A stretch of DNA of 23,104 bases from Dehalococcoidia bacterium (lineage in GTDB: Bacteria > Chloroflexota > Dehalococcoidia > Dehalococcoidales > JAUWYK01). Shown here piece by piece: positions 1-7,332 of this stretch. Under the pieces are notes generated by a model, which did not search any database, was not told the DNA's origin, and worked only from the letters and a program-made list of their open reading frames with translations. The stretch spans positions 1-23,104 of the forward strand of contig JAUWYK010000025.1 of the NCBI GenBank assembly GCA_030615865.1, read 5' to 3'. Within the stretch, counting starts at the first letter, position 1. Every line of letters starts with the position of its first letter. The position numbers were made by a program, and so were the translations under genes.

Positions 1-2
1 AC

Positions 3-644
3 CTGGAACAGACGCTGGGTGATGCCCTTGATGCCGGCTGCGGGCGTTTGGACGTGTTCTTTATGATTGGGCTTCCAACCCAAACACCACAATCGGTAAT
101 GGATACCATTGATTACTGTGGCTTCTTGTTAGAAAAGTTCAGGGGGGATAAGCGGCTTTCTCTTTTTATTGCTCCGCTGGCACCCTTCCTTGACCCGGGT
201 AGCCTTGGCTTTGAACAACCACACCGCTATGGCTACCGTGTCCTATTCCAGACATTAGAAGAGCATCGTCAGGCACTAGTGGCACCGAGTTGGAAGTATG
301 CCCTAAATTACGAGACAGAGTGGATGACACGCCAGCAAATTGTGGACACTACTTACGAAGCTATGCTACGCCTCAACCGCTTAAAAGCAAAATACGGGGT
401 TATCTCTAAACAAATGGCTGAGGCAGGGGAGCAGCGCCTTGAAGCAGCTTCAGGGATGATACACCATATTGATGACATATTGTCTAGAGGTAACTATCAG
501 GATGAGAAACTGTCTCACTTGAAAGCAGAGATAGACAGGGTAAATGCATTTCCAGTGAGTGGGAAGGCAGAATTAGAGTTACCTGTTGGACTGGTTAGGA
601 TAAAACCTTTGCACTCTCTCTGGTCATGGTTGACTGAGCGATAA
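3..644 (+). CDS. Radical SAM protein, probably B12-binding type (C-terminal part only)
   Basis: The reading frame is open to the left window edge, so the N-terminus, including any cobalamin-binding domain and the CxxxCxxC cluster motif, lies outside. The visible part begins with a late strand of the radical SAM barrel, DVFFMIGLPTQTPQSV, which resembles the 'xxIGLPxET' motif of B12-binding radical SAM enzymes. It continues into a helical C-terminal region rich in Arg, Glu and Leu. The TTG at 48 is not a convincing start because the same frame continues upstream without a stop. The gene ends at a TAA and converges on fdhA. The family is an inference from one motif and overall style; the substrate cannot be told from this fragment. 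Confidence 0.72.
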   Translation: MEQTLGDALDAGCGRLDVFFMIGLPTQTPQSVMDTIDYCGFLLEKFRGDKRLSLFIAPLAPFLDPGSLGFEQPHRYGYRVLFQTLEEHRQALVAPSWKYALNYETEWMTRQQIVDTTYEAMLRLNRLKAKYGVISKQMAEAGEQRLEAASGMIHHIDDILSRGNYQDEKLSHLKAEIDRVNAFPVSGKAELELPVGLVRIKPLHSLWSWLTER

Positions 645-657
645 GTTCGGAACAGAC

Positions 658-3408
658 TTACTGATTCTTCTCCACCCTCACTGCACAGACCTTAAGCTCA
701 GGTATCTTAGCCACCGGGTCAAGGGCCGGGTTAGTCAGCAGATTAGTCGGGCTTTCGGCAAAATGAAAGGTCATCGAGATTACTCCCACCGGTGAAACAT
801 CGGTCACCCTTGCCCTGGCCACTACCTCCCCCCGCCGAGAGATAACCTTTACCATTTCACCATCAGCAATGCCTAAAGATGAGGCATCCTCGGGATTTAT
901 CTCCACCAATTCCTCAGTTCGCAGTACATTGAGCCCATTCACCTTTCGGGTCAAGGTACCAGTGTGAAAGTGATACAAACTGCGCTCAGTGGTCAGGATT
1001 AAGGGATATTCATCATCAGGGAGTTCCATAGGCGGCTTATACTCCAGAGGCATAAACCGGCCCTTGCCCCGGGTGAATCGCTCAGTGTGCAGGATAGGTG
1101 TCCCCGGGTGTTCCTGGGTAGGACATGGCCACTGCAAGCCACCTTCTTCCAGACGGTCATAGCTAATGCCACCATAGCTGGGGGTGACAGAGGCAATCTC
1201 GTCCATAATTTGAGTTGGATGGTCAAATTCAAAGCCTTTACCCCCCATCCTTTGCCCAATCTGGCAGGTGATCCACCAGTCAGCCTTGGAATCACCTACA
1301 GGCTCTATCACCTTCCTCACCCGCTGTACCCGGCGCTCGGTATTGGTAAAGCTGCCATCCTTCTCGGCAAAGGTTGCCGCTGGCAGAACAACATCCGCCT
1401 GCTGAGCCGTTTCAGAGAGAAAGACATCCTGAACCACCAGAAACTCCAAGTTAGCTAATGCCTCCCGGGCATGCCCAGCATCAGGCTCACTCAGGGCCGG
1501 GTTTTCACCAACAAGATAGATTGCCTTAATCTCCTTCCGGTAGGCAGCGTCAACAATCTCGGTGAGGGTCAGCCCCGGCTCAGCAGGTAGTGAGCATCCC
1601 CAGGCAGCCTCAAACTTTTGCCTGATAGCCGGGTCGCTGACCGCCTGGTAGCCAGTATATACATTGGGCAAGGCGCCAAGGTCACAGGCACCCTGCACAT
1701 TGTTCTGACCCCGGAGTGGGTTTACCCCGGTCGATGGCTTGCCAATGTTGCCGGTGAGCATCGCCAGGTTAGCCGTAGCCATTACATTATCGGTGCCATG
1801 AGAATGCTGGGTGATGCCCATGGCATAGAGAATAGTAGCCGGCTTGTTGGTGGCATATATTCTGGCTGCCTCAGCTATCCGGGCACCGGGTACACCGGTG
1901 ATACGCTCCACAGTATCCAGGTCAAAGCCTTTTAATGACTCCTTGAAGGCATCAAAGTTCTCAGTGCGCTCCTCAATAAAGGCTAAGTCATGTAATCCTT
2001 CATCCACTATTACCCGCATCATTCCCATAAGCAGGGCAACGTCAGTGCCAGGGTAGTGCCCCAGCCACAGGTCAGCCAAGCCAACCAGCTCAATCTCACG
2101 GGGGTTGGCTACAATTAGCCTCGCCCCCTGGCGTACTGCTCGCTTTATCTCCAGCCCGATTACCGGGTGGGCTGAGGTAGTGTTGGTGCCAATAGCCAGG
2201 ATGCACCTGGCATCACCAATTTCATTGATGGAGTTGGTCATCGCCCCGCTGCCAAAGCTCTGGGCCAGTCCAGCTACAGTAGGGGCATGGCATAGTCGAG
2301 CACAATGGTCAACGTTGTTGGTGCCCAGTACTGCCCGGGCAAATTTCTGGATGAGATAGTTGTCCTCGTTAGTCCCCTTGGCTGAGGAGATTACAGCTAC
2401 CTCATCCCGGTTATAACCACCAAGCCGGTCAGCAACCAGGTCTAGCGCCTCGTCCCAGGTTGCCTCTTCAAAATTCCCGTCCCTCTTAATCAGCGGGGTG
2501 GTTAAGCGCTCCGGGTGATGAACGAACTCAGTAATACCAAACCGACCCTTGACACAGGCTTGCCCTTTATTTGGGGCACCATCTTCCTTAGGAATAGCCT
2601 CAATTATCCTGTCCCGCTTAATCCGTAGCTCTAACTGACAGCCGACCCCACAGTAGGGACAGGTGGTAACTACCTGACGCTCAGCTAAACCTTCCCATTT
2701 ATTAATCCGCTCTACTAGCGCCCCGGTAGGGCAAATATCAACACAGGCCCCACAGAATTGACACCCCGATTCCTGTAGCGACCGACCAAAAGCAGTCCCA
2801 ACTAAAGCCTGGCTGCCTCGATAGGTAAAGGCTATCGCCCCTGCCCCCCTTACCTCCTGGCAGACCCTGACACAGCGTCCACACAAAATACATAGGTTAT
2901 AGTCGCGCTCAAAGAAGGGGTCATCCCTCTCGACAGGCAGGTTCTTGTAGGTGTAAGGAAGGGCGACCTCGTCGATTCCGATATAGCGAGCAACATCTTG
3001 CAGCTCGCAGCGCTCGTTATTGGGGCAGATAACACAGCGCTCAGTTACAGCAACATTGCGCAGGCATATATCAAAAGGACGGCAGTATTCAATTCTGTGG
3101 CAGGTCAGGCAAGGGTGAGGGTGCTCGCTGAGGATCAATTCCAAGATGCTACGCCTGAGCTCAGTGATTTCTGGAGTATCAGTATGAACCACCATACCAT
3201 CAGCAGCCGGTGTAGTACACGCTGTAGGCAGACCACGCATCTTCTCGATGTCAACAATACAAAGCCGACAACCACCAAAGGAGGTTAAGTCAGGATGGTA
3301 GCAAAGGGTTGGTATGTAAATACCAGCCGCCTTGGCTGCCTCCAGTACAGTTATCCCGCTTTTTGCCTCAATCTCCTGACCGTTAATAGTTAGTCTGATT
3401 GTATCCAA
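658..3408 (-). CDS. fdhA: Formate dehydrogenase alpha subunit, Mo/W-bis-MGD, cysteine type
   Basis: A 916-residue cytoplasmic FDH of the long, NuoG-like form; it interconverts CO2 and formate and feeds formate to Fhs. Domains in order: a 2Fe-2S ferredoxin (C36, C47, C50, C64); a His-Cys cluster site (H96, C100, C103, C109) followed by extra cysteines C115, C125, C128, C134; two 4Fe-4S ferredoxin motifs (C173/176/179/183 and C216/219/222/226); the molybdopterin-domain 4Fe-4S site (C250, C253, C257, C285); then the catalytic and molydopterin dinucleotide-binding domains. The active-site triad is C373, H374 and R566, where E. coli FDH-H has Sec140, His141 and Arg333. Codon 373 is TGC, so no selenocysteine is needed. 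The start is TTG behind GAGGGAG. It is the last gene of the operon, 15 bases after the DUF3786 gene. No diaphorase or hydrogenase partner subunit is in the window, so the electron partner is unknown. Confidence 0.93.
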   Translation of the reverse strand: MDTIRLTINGQEIEAKSGITVLEAAKAAGIYIPTLCYHPDLTSFGGCRLCIVDIEKMRGLPTACTTPAADGMVVHTDTPEITELRRSILELILSEHPHPCLTCHRIEYCRPFDICLRNVAVTERCVICPNNERCELQDVARYIGIDEVALPYTYKNLPVERDDPFFERDYNLCILCGRCVRVCQEVRGAGAIAFTYRGSQALVGTAFGRSLQESGCQFCGACVDICPTGALVERINKWEGLAERQVVTTCPYCGVGCQLELRIKRDRIIEAIPKEDGAPNKGQACVKGRFGITEFVHHPERLTTPLIKRDGNFEEATWDEALDLVADRLGGYNRDEVAVISSAKGTNEDNYLIQKFARAVLGTNNVDHCARLCHAPTVAGLAQSFGSGAMTNSINEIGDARCILAIGTNTTSAHPVIGLEIKRAVRQGARLIVANPREIELVGLADLWLGHYPGTDVALLMGMMRVIVDEGLHDLAFIEERTENFDAFKESLKGFDLDTVERITGVPGARIAEAARIYATNKPATILYAMGITQHSHGTDNVMATANLAMLTGNIGKPSTGVNPLRGQNNVQGACDLGALPNVYTGYQAVSDPAIRQKFEAAWGCSLPAEPGLTLTEIVDAAYRKEIKAIYLVGENPALSEPDAGHAREALANLEFLVVQDVFLSETAQQADVVLPAATFAEKDGSFTNTERRVQRVRKVIEPVGDSKADWWITCQIGQRMGGKGFEFDHPTQIMDEIASVTPSYGGISYDRLEEGGLQWPCPTQEHPGTPILHTERFTRGKGRFMPLEYKPPMELPDDEYPLILTTERSLYHFHTGTLTRKVNGLNVLRTEELVEINPEDASSLGIADGEMVKVISRRGEVVARARVTDVSPVGVISMTFHFAESPTNLLTNPALDPVAKIPELKVCAVRVEKNQ

Positions 3409-3423
3409 GGCGCTCCCTCTAAA

Positions 3424-4050
3424 TTATTTAATTAACCTCCAGGCAATGGTCTCACAAAGCACATTTATATCCTCTGTGGACAGGTAATCGGAGATAGTGC
3501 TGTCAAATAGTATGCTCCCTTCGGGAGGAAACTCATCATTGCCTCGCCACAGGACAAAAGTTATCGGTACCCGGCTAAAAGCATTAATGGTTACCGCCTC
3601 ATCACCATAATTTGCTTTATGACCCCCCAGCTTTGCGGCGACATCTACCAGCCGGTGAGGCTCATTACCAAAGTGGTCTAAAAGGGGCTTTATAGCTCTC
3701 TTGGAAAATGTCGGGAAGTAGCTAGTCCCTTCTGGCAGCTCCTTGTAGGCGATTATCTTATTAGTAGTGGGAGTACCTTTCGCCAAGGTAAAATAGTGAA
3801 GTATCAGGATCTTGTCCCTTAGCGGAACCTCCTTCTTACCCTCGGCTAATGAAATCTCAATATCGGGAAGAGTGATCAGGTAGGATTGGTTTAAATATTC
3901 GATGATGATTACCCGTTTAGAATCTGTTACCCGATATTGGGCATCGCTTCTAAGGCATTGCTGCTCTATATCATTAAGCCTGGTTAATTGTTCACGGGCA
4001 AGTTTATAAGCAAGCTCGTAACCATATTCATAATTATCTTGTTTAGCCAT
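3424..4050 (-). CDS. DUF3786 family protein in the Wood-Ljungdahl operon
   Basis: A soluble protein of 208 residues with no signal peptide or membrane segment. I recognise it as DUF3786 from the N-terminal 'YELAYKLAREQL', the central 'LRDKILILHYF' and the 'GDEAVTINAFSRVPITFVLWRGNDEFP' region, the last of which spans about residues 149-175. The function of this family is not known. It tends to occur in anaerobes with corrinoid and CODH/ACS genes. It has only two cysteines (about residues 33 and 199), not arranged as a cluster motif. It sits 24 bases downstream of metF and 15 bases upstream of fdhA, so it is almost certainly co-transcribed with them. The start is ATG with only a weak AGAAGA-like ribosome site. 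A role in maturation or assembly of a cofactor enzyme would fit the place, but this is a guess. Confidence 0.78.
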   Translation of the reverse strand: MAKQDNYEYGYELAYKLAREQLTRLNDIEQQCLRSDAQYRVTDSKRVIIIEYLNQSYLITLPDIEISLAEGKKEVPLRDKILILHYFTLAKGTPTTNKIIAYKELPEGTSYFPTFSKRAIKPLLDHFGNEPHRLVDVAAKLGGHKANYGDEAVTINAFSRVPITFVLWRGNDEFPPEGSILFDSTISDYLSTEDINVLCETIAWRLIK

Positions 4051-4074
4051 TTATATCTTCTAGCCAAGCAACTT

Positions 4075-4950
4075 TTAGAGTCCAGCAGCCTCCAACACAG
4101 CTGGCACCTTTTTCTCCCAGCCAATAGCCATGATATGTACCCCGTGGCACATATCCTTCAACTCCTTGATTAGGTTAGCGGCAATTTCTATTCCTGTCTG
4201 GGCTTTATCTTCGGCCTCAGCCATTTTGTTAATTAGTTCCTCAGGGACAAAGACACCAGCTACATTCTTATTCATAAATCGAGCCATACCCACCGATCTG
4301 AGGGGTATTATTCCAGCCAAGATGGGAATGTTAAATCCCTCCGCCCGCTTCATAAATTTGGCGAAGGCATCGGGGTCATAGACAGCCTGGGTTTGAAAGA
4401 ACTTAGCTCCAGCCTCAATCTTTTTCTCCATCTTAATAAGCTGTAGCTCAAAGGCGGCCTCAGTATCAGCCCCCGGGTTCACCACTGCTCCGGGGAAGAA
4501 ATCGGGCTTCCCGTTGAGCTCGTTACCAACCATATCGTAACCTTCATTCAACCTTCCTATGACCCACAACAGCTGCACCGAGTCTAAATCGTAAACTGGC
4601 TTGGCTTGAGGGTGGTCGCCGAGTGCAGGTAGGTCGCCGGTGATGGCTAGGACATTTTCAACCCCTAGTGCCCAGGCACTTAACAGGTCTGATTGTAGTG
4701 CCAATCGGTTTCTATCTCGGCAGGTCATCTGGAATACAGGGTCAAGCCCCTCTTCTTTCAACAGATGGCAGGTAGCCAGTGAGCCCAGCCTCATCACCGA
4801 ACTTTGCTGGTCAGTAACATTGGTAGCATCCACCCTTCCCCGCAAAAGCTCAGCCACCTCCTTAATCTCAGTGGTGTCAGTTCCTTTGAGCGGACCGATC
4901 TCAGCAGTTACCACAAATTTTCTCGCTTCAAGAAGTGGTTGCAAGCTCAT
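4075..4950 (-). CDS. metF: Methylenetetrahydrofolate reductase
   Basis: Reduces methylene-THF to methyl-THF, the last step of the methyl branch before AcsE. The 291-residue TIM-barrel protein matches the family length. Visible motifs are the catalytic Glu at residue 17 (TAEIGP), the folate/FAD-binding NVTDQQS at 44-50, QMTCRDRNR at 74-82 and LAITGD at 101-106. The start is ATG behind GAGGAG. It follows acsE after a gap of 135 bases, by far the largest gap between acsE and fdhA, and is followed closely by the DUF3786 gene. No MetV-type zinc/iron-sulfur partner, RnfC2 or HdrA-like subunit is next to it, unlike many acetogens, so its electron donor is not evident. Confidence 0.93.
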   Translation of the reverse strand: MSLQPLLEARKFVVTAEIGPLKGTDTTEIKEVAELLRGRVDATNVTDQQSSVMRLGSLATCHLLKEEGLDPVFQMTCRDRNRLALQSDLLSAWALGVENVLAITGDLPALGDHPQAKPVYDLDSVQLLWVIGRLNEGYDMVGNELNGKPDFFPGAVVNPGADTEAAFELQLIKMEKKIEAGAKFFQTQAVYDPDAFAKFMKRAEGFNIPILAGIIPLRSVGMARFMNKNVAGVFVPEELINKMAEAEDKAQTGIEIAANLIKELKDMCHGVHIMAIGWEKKVPAVLEAAGL

Positions 4951-5000
4951 CCTATCTTTCTCCTCTTTGTTTAAGGGTTCCCAATGACTCCGTAAATTAC

Positions 5001-5030
5001 ATCCTATGTCCTGGAATTGTTAAATGCCAA
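5001..5030 (-). promoter_or_regulatory. Candidate internal promoter for metF-DUF3786-fdhA
   Basis: On the - strand TTGGCA (5025-5030) is followed after 18 bases by TAGGAT (5001-5006), giving 5/6 and 4/6 agreement with the sigma70 consensus. It lies in the only sizeable gap of the acs part of the operon and about 50 bases before the metF start. This is a by-eye match and may be chance. Confidence 0.3.
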
Positions 5031-5054
5031 GACTCACTGAACTTAATAATAAAG

Positions 5055-5079
5055 TGGAGCGGCGACCACCGCCAGCCGT
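5055..5079 (-). terminator. Weak hairpin after acsE
   Basis: Downstream of the acsE stop the - strand has a GC-rich stem GGCG-GTGGT-CGCC followed by a pyrimidine- and T-rich stretch (TCCACTTTATTATT). The stem is only four base pairs and the T run is broken, so it could be a partial terminator, an RNA-stability hairpin, or nothing. It would fit a lower output of the metF-fdhA part. Confidence 0.28.
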
Positions 5080-5085
5080 TCCTAA

Positions 5086-5958
5086 CTATATCTCAAGCCA
5101 CGAATGAGAATACAGTGATTCACCAGTAAGAACCCTGACTGTTTTCACATACTTTACCTCTTCTTCACCTAGAGAGGAGAGGTCAGGCCTTTCGCCATCC
5201 ATCACCCGATGCACCAGGTCAACGAGTTCAGGCTTTTCACCCTTAGCTATCTTTACTAGTTCAGGGTCAAAGGCATCAACTATGGCTGAATACAGTCCAT
5301 ACCTCATAAGCATTATCATATAGGTGCGGTTAAGCCATGGTCTGAGGTAAGTAGGGGTGCCGTTGGAGATATTTGACAAGCCCACCGTAGATTTACACCC
5401 GGGAGCAATATCCTGGAGCATACCCATAAACTCACCGCAGGCTTTCACCTGATTGATTTCCACAGACACCGGGGTAGCGATGGGGTCAATCCAGATATCC
5501 TCGTTAGGGATACCCATCTCATTGGCTTTATAGATAAGGTCAACAGCGAGGACTGCCCTTTCATTAGCGTCTCTAGGCATTCCCTCGGTGCCCCACAACA
5601 GCCCTATCATGTCAGCATTGTATTTTTTGACCAAGGGCAGTTCCTCTTCCATCCTGACCGGGGAGATGGAGTTAATTAACGCCTTGCCTTTATGTACTTT
5701 TAGCCCAGCCTCCGTAGCCACCGGGTTTGTCGTATCCAGAGACAGTGGCAAATTAGTAACCTCCTGCACCGTCTTAACTACCCATTCCATTAACTCGTCC
5801 CCTGCCTTCCGAGCCGGACCGATATTAAGGTCAATATAATCCACTCCAGCCTCAGCCTCAGCCCTAGCCAGTTCCTGAATAGGTTTGGGGGTTCTCCCCC
5901 TCAGTGCCGGACCGATAGTCTGCGACATCATATTTATGTTTTCCCCAATAAGGATCAT
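5086..5958 (-). CDS. acsE: Methyltetrahydrofolate:corrinoid/iron-sulfur protein methyltransferase (MeTr)
   Basis: Transfers the methyl group of methyl-THF to Co(I) of the corrinoid protein AcsCD. The 290-residue protein is a pterin-binding TIM barrel of normal family length (the Moorella enzyme is about 262). Motifs: YIDLNIGPA near 41-49, LDTTNP with D75, the INSIS loop with N96, WIDPI with D158, and TVGLSNISNG at 191-200, which holds the conserved Asn region that contacts N5 of the folate. The start is ATG behind AAGGAG, 11 bases after the acsC stop. The pairing with acsC fits direct partner proteins. Confidence 0.95.
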   Translation of the reverse strand: MILIGENINMMSQTIGPALRGRTPKPIQELARAEAEAGVDYIDLNIGPARKAGDELMEWVVKTVQEVTNLPLSLDTTNPVATEAGLKVHKGKALINSISPVRMEEELPLVKKYNADMIGLLWGTEGMPRDANERAVLAVDLIYKANEMGIPNEDIWIDPIATPVSVEINQVKACGEFMGMLQDIAPGCKSTVGLSNISNGTPTYLRPWLNRTYMIMLMRYGLYSAIVDAFDPELVKIAKGEKPELVDLVHRVMDGERPDLSSLGEEEVKYVKTVRVLTGESLYSHSWLEI

Positions 5959-5969
5959 TGCTACTCTCC

Positions 5970-7316
5970 TTAAGATTTCTGTGCTTTAAGATAGGCTGGA
6001 ATGTGAGCCCCTTCTCTAGGACCAACCAGAATCTCCCAGCCGGGTAACTCCTCTTCCAAGCCACCACTTTCAGCGGCAATATAGCCGGGGATTATCAATC
6101 TGTGGCGTTTAACCTTGTCTGCAATCCCGCACTTCTTAACAAAGGGGGCAATAGCATCAGCGACAAACTTGCCTGCCGCCCATGATGTCATAACCGAAAG
6201 CCCTTCAGTGTCCTTGACTAGAAGGTAGCTGGGAACCTTACTATTTTCTATTTCACCTGAGACTATGAAGTATGTGAGTGAGAAGTTGGAAGTAAGAAGT
6301 ACCGGTGAATTTTCATCAGCACCACCAATGTCGTAGATTCCCTCAGTGGTAGCCAGTGGTCGCTGGGGGTCGGTATAGATATTCAACCTTTCCACCAGCA
6401 ATGGGAAAAGGCTTTCTCCCTGAAAATCGGAGAGGACAATAATACCGCCATACTTAGCCACAAAAACAGAAGCAATTACCGCCTCTTTCATTGGGTCATC
6501 GGTCATCTCATAGGGTAAAACAATAGTGGGAAAGCCTAAGGGACGAAACTTCTTATTTAGGGCGGCGCTCCTGATTAATATCTGATCCTCAAGTGCCCGA
6601 CGAAGAGTTCTTGACCCAGAATCGAGAACGATATCTTTAATCCCGGCTTCAGTTAATTTAGTGGTCAGTTGAGCAAGTTCTTCCAAACCATCAGAGGTCT
6701 TGGCTACTATCGGGCATGAGTTCTCCTTAGCCAAGTCTGCCACCCTATCCAGGGTCTCTTCAGTAGCGGCATATATTAGCGGTTTCCTGTCGGCACAGAC
6801 CTTTAAGCCAGCCGCCAGAATATCAGGATTACTGCTCATCAAGATGATGCTGCAATCGCTATTTTGTTTGACCTTACTAACTAGAGCCTCAAATTTGGCA
6901 GCATCTCCTGAATTTTCCTTTATTGCTACCAGCTCAGGACGAAGGGTAAGCCCCACCCTTTCATATTGTAGATTGAATCTCTCCAGCCTAGAGTCAACCT
7001 CAGATTCCTCCATGGTGTCGGTGATAAGGATAGCAAAACCGGGAGGGTTCTCAAATCTCTTTTCGTGGCGAAACATAACCGTCTCGCCACCGACCTTTAA
7101 TGCCCTGTCACCAACCCCAATAGTAACCGGGGTAATAGGGGGTGCCGCTGCTTCTGTTAGTTTGGCCTTTGCTTCATCAGAGACATAAGGGCAGGCAGCC
7201 AGTTCCACTTTTCCCGTAGCCAGGCTCATAGCAAAAGCAAGACAGGTGGGGAACCCGCACTCCTTGCAGTTTGTCTTGGGGAGTAGCTTGAATATCTCGA
7301 TTCCAGTAAGTGGCAT
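5970..7316 (-). CDS. acsC: Corrinoid/iron-sulfur protein large subunit (CFeSP gamma)
   Basis: Carries the methyl group on cobalamin from AcsE to AcsB. The 448-residue protein begins with the 4Fe-4S domain (C17, C20, C25, C42; the CxxCGxPTC pattern) whose cluster reactivates the corrinoid. A TIM-barrel region and a C-terminal cobalamin-binding domain follow; 'VMTSWAAGKFVADAIAPF' and 'GYIAAESGGLEEELPGWEIL' lie in that last part. The length matches the family (about 446). The start is ATG behind AAGGAG, 16 bases after acsB. Its small-subunit partner acsD is not adjacent but sits upstream of cooS and acsB. Confidence 0.96.
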   Translation of the reverse strand: MPLTGIEIFKLLPKTNCKECGFPTCLAFAMSLATGKVELAACPYVSDEAKAKLTEAAAPPITPVTIGVGDRALKVGGETVMFRHEKRFENPPGFAILITDTMEESEVDSRLERFNLQYERVGLTLRPELVAIKENSGDAAKFEALVSKVKQNSDCSIILMSSNPDILAAGLKVCADRKPLIYAATEETLDRVADLAKENSCPIVAKTSDGLEELAQLTTKLTEAGIKDIVLDSGSRTLRRALEDQILIRSAALNKKFRPLGFPTIVLPYEMTDDPMKEAVIASVFVAKYGGIIVLSDFQGESLFPLLVERLNIYTDPQRPLATTEGIYDIGGADENSPVLLTSNFSLTYFIVSGEIENSKVPSYLLVKDTEGLSVMTSWAAGKFVADAIAPFVKKCGIADKVKRHRLIIPGYIAAESGGLEEELPGWEILVGPREGAHIPAYLKAQKS

Positions 7317-7332
7317 GTTACCAACTCCTTTC

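Noticed and set aside
2287..2295. Selenocysteine in FdhA
   Set aside because: The active-site codon is TGC and the frame has no internal TGA, so no Sec insertion is needed.
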